In this document: positions 60,596 to 64,000 of the stretch, piece by piece
Layout: every line of letters starts with the position of its first letter
Numbering within the stretch: position 1 is the stretch's first letter
DNA from: Panulirus ornatus
Taxonomy: Eukaryota > Arthropoda > Malacostraca > Decapoda > Palinuridae
Direction of reading: 5' to 3'
DNA length: 64,000 bases
NCBI RefSeq assembly: GCF_036320965.1
Contig: NC_092232.1
Coordinates: forward strand, 58,787,035 to 58,851,034
The notes under the pieces: model-generated
Database searches by the model: none
What the model was told of the DNA's origin: nothing
The model's input: the letters and a program-made list of their open reading frames with translations, nothing else
Position numbers and translations under genes: made by a program

Positions 60596-62799
60596 ATATG
60601 TTGTAGGTTTATGTTCTGCCACTGGACGACTCGTTCTCTGATCTTACCCAACATATAAATGTTTGTGTCGAGGTTCGTCAGGTGTTTATCATACGGAGTC
60701 TGTAACACGTAAGTCTGTCTATCGTTCACTATACTGGATAGTAACTGGTAAAGGTTATTAAAGATATCTACACCAGAATCTGTGCCACACAACAAAACAT
60801 ACAAATCACGATATTTGCAACATGATAACATGTTTGACCATCAGCAGGTAAGGTCATCAAGCCGCACCATACATACGTCAGACAGTAACATCAGTTGTAT
60901 AACAGGATGTATATATGTTGTTGGATTTAAGGGCTATCACCTAAAGGTCATGAAGCCAGAATGTGAACCATAAGTTCAACATAAAATGATGGTCCAGGTC
61001 CAGCAGGTAGCTGCATATGAAGCTATGAATGTCTGTCTTGATTACTGACGACATAGAGGGAAGGGTTTGGCAGGAAGGGGAGTGTGGTGGAGTTTGCTGG
61101 AGGGTTCTTGGGAGTGTTGTGAAGAAGAGATAGAAAAACAGACTGAAAGGAGGAGGGTAACAAGTTCTTGGCCTCAACCCAGGTGCTACATTGTCACTCA
61201 AGCAAGACATCTAAAATAATCGCCAGGTTGGTTGGTTATTTGGGCTTGTGGTTCATCCACTACCAGGGTTAATAAAGTCAACAAGTTAGTCATGATCCTC
61301 AATCAAAAATACTTGAACACCTTCACGTGTTGAAGATATTTGTAAGGTCATACACACGCTCACTAAATATTTGGCCTATATAAGTAAGGTTTTCACCCCT
61401 GTTGATTGCAAGGGTCATACCTGCGGTAAAGGTCATGTTATAACCATCAATCGAATCATCTTGAACAGTTTTCCCAGAGGTTCAAGATAATTCTGAGACC
61501 AGACACGCTCTCACCCTGTTCGTAAGACGAATGGTGCATTCAAACGTACAGCGACCTATGAAAGGTTATTAGGTCACTAATCCTTTATATGTTCCACTTT
61601 AAAGTCACCTAACAATCCTTTCAACGTATTATTGTCTAAATAGTTGGGACAGTGAAATATAAGAAGATGTACGTTCAAGGAAGACATATACAATGACAGA
61701 GTTACGTGCAGCGACAACAAGTAGGACAGACAAACCTGAGAAATGGTTGTTGTTGATGGTGTCAACAGTATTATCATTATTACCACACATCACCAGCACA
61801 CCTTTGATGGCGCTCCTACACCTTCGTGGCTGCTGCACTCTACACAGGAGCAGGGGAAGGTAGACATCTTTGAGCAAGAACATTTCCGACGAGACTGTAC
61901 TATTTCTCTCCGTCCTTTGAGGATGACACAGCCTTGCTAAGGATGACTTGTCACTGGTGGTGACACAGTTGACGGATGGAGTCCTGTTACACCTTGTGAA
62001 TAATATAACCAAAACAGTAGACTGGCCAGGTTGACAAGCGTATTGTGCACTTCAACTGACTAATGATATGATAAAGAAAATTACAAACATAAATATCTAT
62101 TGTAAAGATCAAATCAATAATGAAACAAATATAGTTAGAATGATTAATGAAACAGATTGTGGGAAGTGACACAACTTTTTAATACTTGGTCAGTTACAAA
62201 TGATTAATACGAAAACGTTAGGTATCGACCCGCAGGAGAACGTGTTTACAGATCTTTATAGATGACATATCTATGTTAGATAAACGCCATATCAAGGAAA
62301 TATCTTAACCTGGGACGTGTAACATCTGTGTGGAGAGACACAACTTTGTAATATATGATCTACTCCACCGGTGAACTTTGACAACAGAGAGTTATACAAC
62401 GCGTCGCTGGACGATATTTACCACATACCTATAACGAATTTTTATATGATATACAAAACATTTGTTGGAAGTAAACATAAGAAATGATGATAGGAGATAA
62501 GGAGAGTCAAAGTACATATTTTCTTAAATGCTGAAAGAATCCTGTCTTAACCTAGTTATTTTGTGATGGATTTTATTTTAGATATCCAGAGGATAATATA
62601 TTCTGGGGTTATAATTATGATGCTTTTAACAACTTTTTTCAATTTCTTATCATCTTTACTGGCTAAAAGGCCTTCGTTCTTAAAAACCATTTAAATGCAA
62701 CACTGTACATATTTATTATAAATCATTTATCACATCAACTATAATGTTTGTATCTTATTCTTTAAGTTGTCAGTCACATTCTTAAGTATATAACACATT

Positions 62800-62899
62800 N
62801 NNNNNNNNNNNNNNNNNNNNNNNNNNNNNNNNNNNNNNNNNNNNNNNNNNNNNNNNNNNNNNNNNNNNNNNNNNNNNNNNNNNNNNNNNNNNNNNNNNN
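62800..62899. other. Assembly gap, 100 N
   Basis: Exactly 100 N. It separates the end of the right duplication copy from the second kinase copy, so their adjacency is a scaffolding claim, not sequence. Confidence 0.99.
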
Positions 62900-63417
62900 T
62901 GAAACTCTGGCTTCTCACCCATCGTCACCGTCACATTCTCGACCTTGACGTCATTATGGACAATGTTTTTCTTATGGATTTCCATCAGCCGACGAGCGAC
63001 CATGATGGCGGACTCGACCAGTTCCTCGTCCGACCGACATGTTCTCATGTACTTATCATAAGGCTGGCCAGTGTGGCTTAAGATGATCAGTGGAGGGTTG
63101 CGGCACACTGCTCGAAGGAGAGGGGCTCCTCCAGCCCCAGCCAGTCTCCTGTGAATGTCGGCTTCATCCATAAGACTTTTCCAACTCACTCCGTCGAGAA
63201 GGGTTTTGATGACGCAACACGATCCACGGAACAACACCGTTTCAATCTTGGCGTTGCCTCCCCGACCCACCTCTCTCATAACCACCAGGTCATTCACATC
63301 CTTCTGGGTCAACTTTACAACTGGAACACTCATTTTGATTCCGGCCTGAGGCGCACTTACCAAATTTTCTTCTTGCCGGAGAGTGTGAGAGGAGATGTTG
63401 TCGGTACGGAGTCCCAT
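62900..63417 (-). CDS. Second protein kinase copy, C-terminus in gap
   Basis: ATG at 63417. About 172 residues are visible, through the glycine loop, VIK lysine and HNDVKVEN catalytic loop, ending at GEKPEF where the N gap begins. DFG and the C-lobe are not in this window. Against 532-1386 I see one inserted codon (EE for E near residue 16) and one substitution (W for S before KSLMDEAD). No stop or frameshift is present. The in-frame insertion and low replacement count fit a functional or very recent copy. Confidence 0.85.
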
Positions 63418-63421
63418 CCTC

Positions 63422-63490
63422 AAATGATTACACTTCTCTCGCCGCCGGCCTTATATACCCCTGGGTCGTGTGACGTCACATAACCAGATC
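63422..63490 (-). promoter_or_regulatory. Promoter of second kinase copy
   Basis: TATATAAG (63457-63450) lies 32 nt upstream of the A in TCATTTGAG (63425), as in the first copy. The CRE core TGTGACGTCACA is kept, but the outer palindrome arm is changed (GGGTCG for GGTTA), so only the inner 12-14 bp stay symmetric. Confidence 0.75.
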
Positions 63491-64000
63491 TATCCAGATT
63501 GAATCCCATACAAATCCGGATATGAAGACGGATTCATTTAGTTTTATTGCGATCATAATTTCATGAAATCTAAAGGTGTCGAAGAAATAGTCAAGATGGC
63601 CAATGGTGTTGAGAGTGTAGTGAAGATGGCTAGAGATGTTGAAGGATCTAAATAGTTTCGAAATACCAATACTTTTTGAATCAATAAATCATCGTAAGTA
63701 CTAATAAGACAAAAAAACCTTTTGACGAATATTAGCCATTTTCAAGCATCGAAATAAAAGGATATGAGGTAAATGGCTTTTGGGAAATCCTTGTTGAATA
63801 GTACACAGTTACTTTCTGAGAACACACACACACACAAAACTAGAGAACATAGCATGAAATTAGGGGAATATTGTTCAAATATATTCAGAGAAGTAATTTT
63901 AAAGTTTATATAAGAGTGGTTGATGAATGGAATAAGAAGAATGAGGTCATGGTTAAGGCAGACACCATACATAAATCTTACAAGTTGTATAATAGTACAG

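Larger units (their letters stand above)
55331..62799. repeat. Right copy of the large segmental duplication
   Basis: Collinear with 2530-13795 at high identity. It lacks the LINE pair and the GT-bounded block, and replaces about 9421-11518 with 60050-60530. It ends at the N gap at the position equivalent to 13795. No protein gene is supported in it. Confidence 0.9.

Overview
The window is eukaryotic and repeat-dominated, and it reads as arthropod nuclear DNA. A decapod crustacean is my best guess. That guess is inference from very abundant (AT)n, (GT)n and (CT)n microsatellites, an arthropod-type TATA plus TCATT initiator, a Penelope-like element with hammerhead-ribozyme tails, and 5S-rRNA-derived SINEs. 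Two runs of exactly 100 N (11419-11518 and 62800-62899) are scaffold gaps. No conventional multi-exon host gene can be supported.

Region by region. (1) 1-2330: a single-exon protein kinase on the minus strand with a CRE palindrome, TATA box and initiator. (2) 2530-13795: a segment carrying tRNA-Ala, tRNA-Val, 5S-SINEs, a truncated RTE-type LINE and a Penelope tail. It recurs at about 55331-62799, followed after a gap by a second, incomplete kinase copy (62900-63417). (3) 13800-18600: spacer, a 33-bp minisatellite and two damaged Penelope-like elements head to head. (4) 18600-24463: no gene seen. (5) 24464-31840: about 7.4 kb bounded by ~500-bp inverted repeats. Inside are two minus-strand repeat-rich ORFs behind a kinase-like core promoter, a divergent tRNA-Gln pair in an inverted repeat, a lysine-rich broken ORF, and a 238-codon ORF whose N-terminal half resembles the winged-helix tail of D5-type primase-helicases. 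(6) 34091-40129: a decayed Ty3/Gypsy retroelement whose integrase frame runs into a 17-bp minisatellite. (7) 40490-44937: a nearly full-length but broken Jockey-group LINE, minus strand. (8) 45700-50330: older, diverged and rearranged copies of the 11.7-15.3 kb segment. (9) 50683-53638: a 58-bp satellite of about 51 units. (10) 54597-64000: LINE and Penelope fragments, then the right copy of the duplication.

Relations between parts. The 5S-SINE and the RTE-type LINE share a 3' end block, which suggests the LINE mobilises the SINE. The kinase and the minus-strand gene in the TIR-bounded element share TATA-to-initiator spacing and initiator context. The left and right segments differ by whole blocks: the LINE pair, a GT-bounded ~750-bp block and about 2 kb at 9.4-11.5 kb. 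The duplication is either a real tandem array or two haplotypes placed in series.
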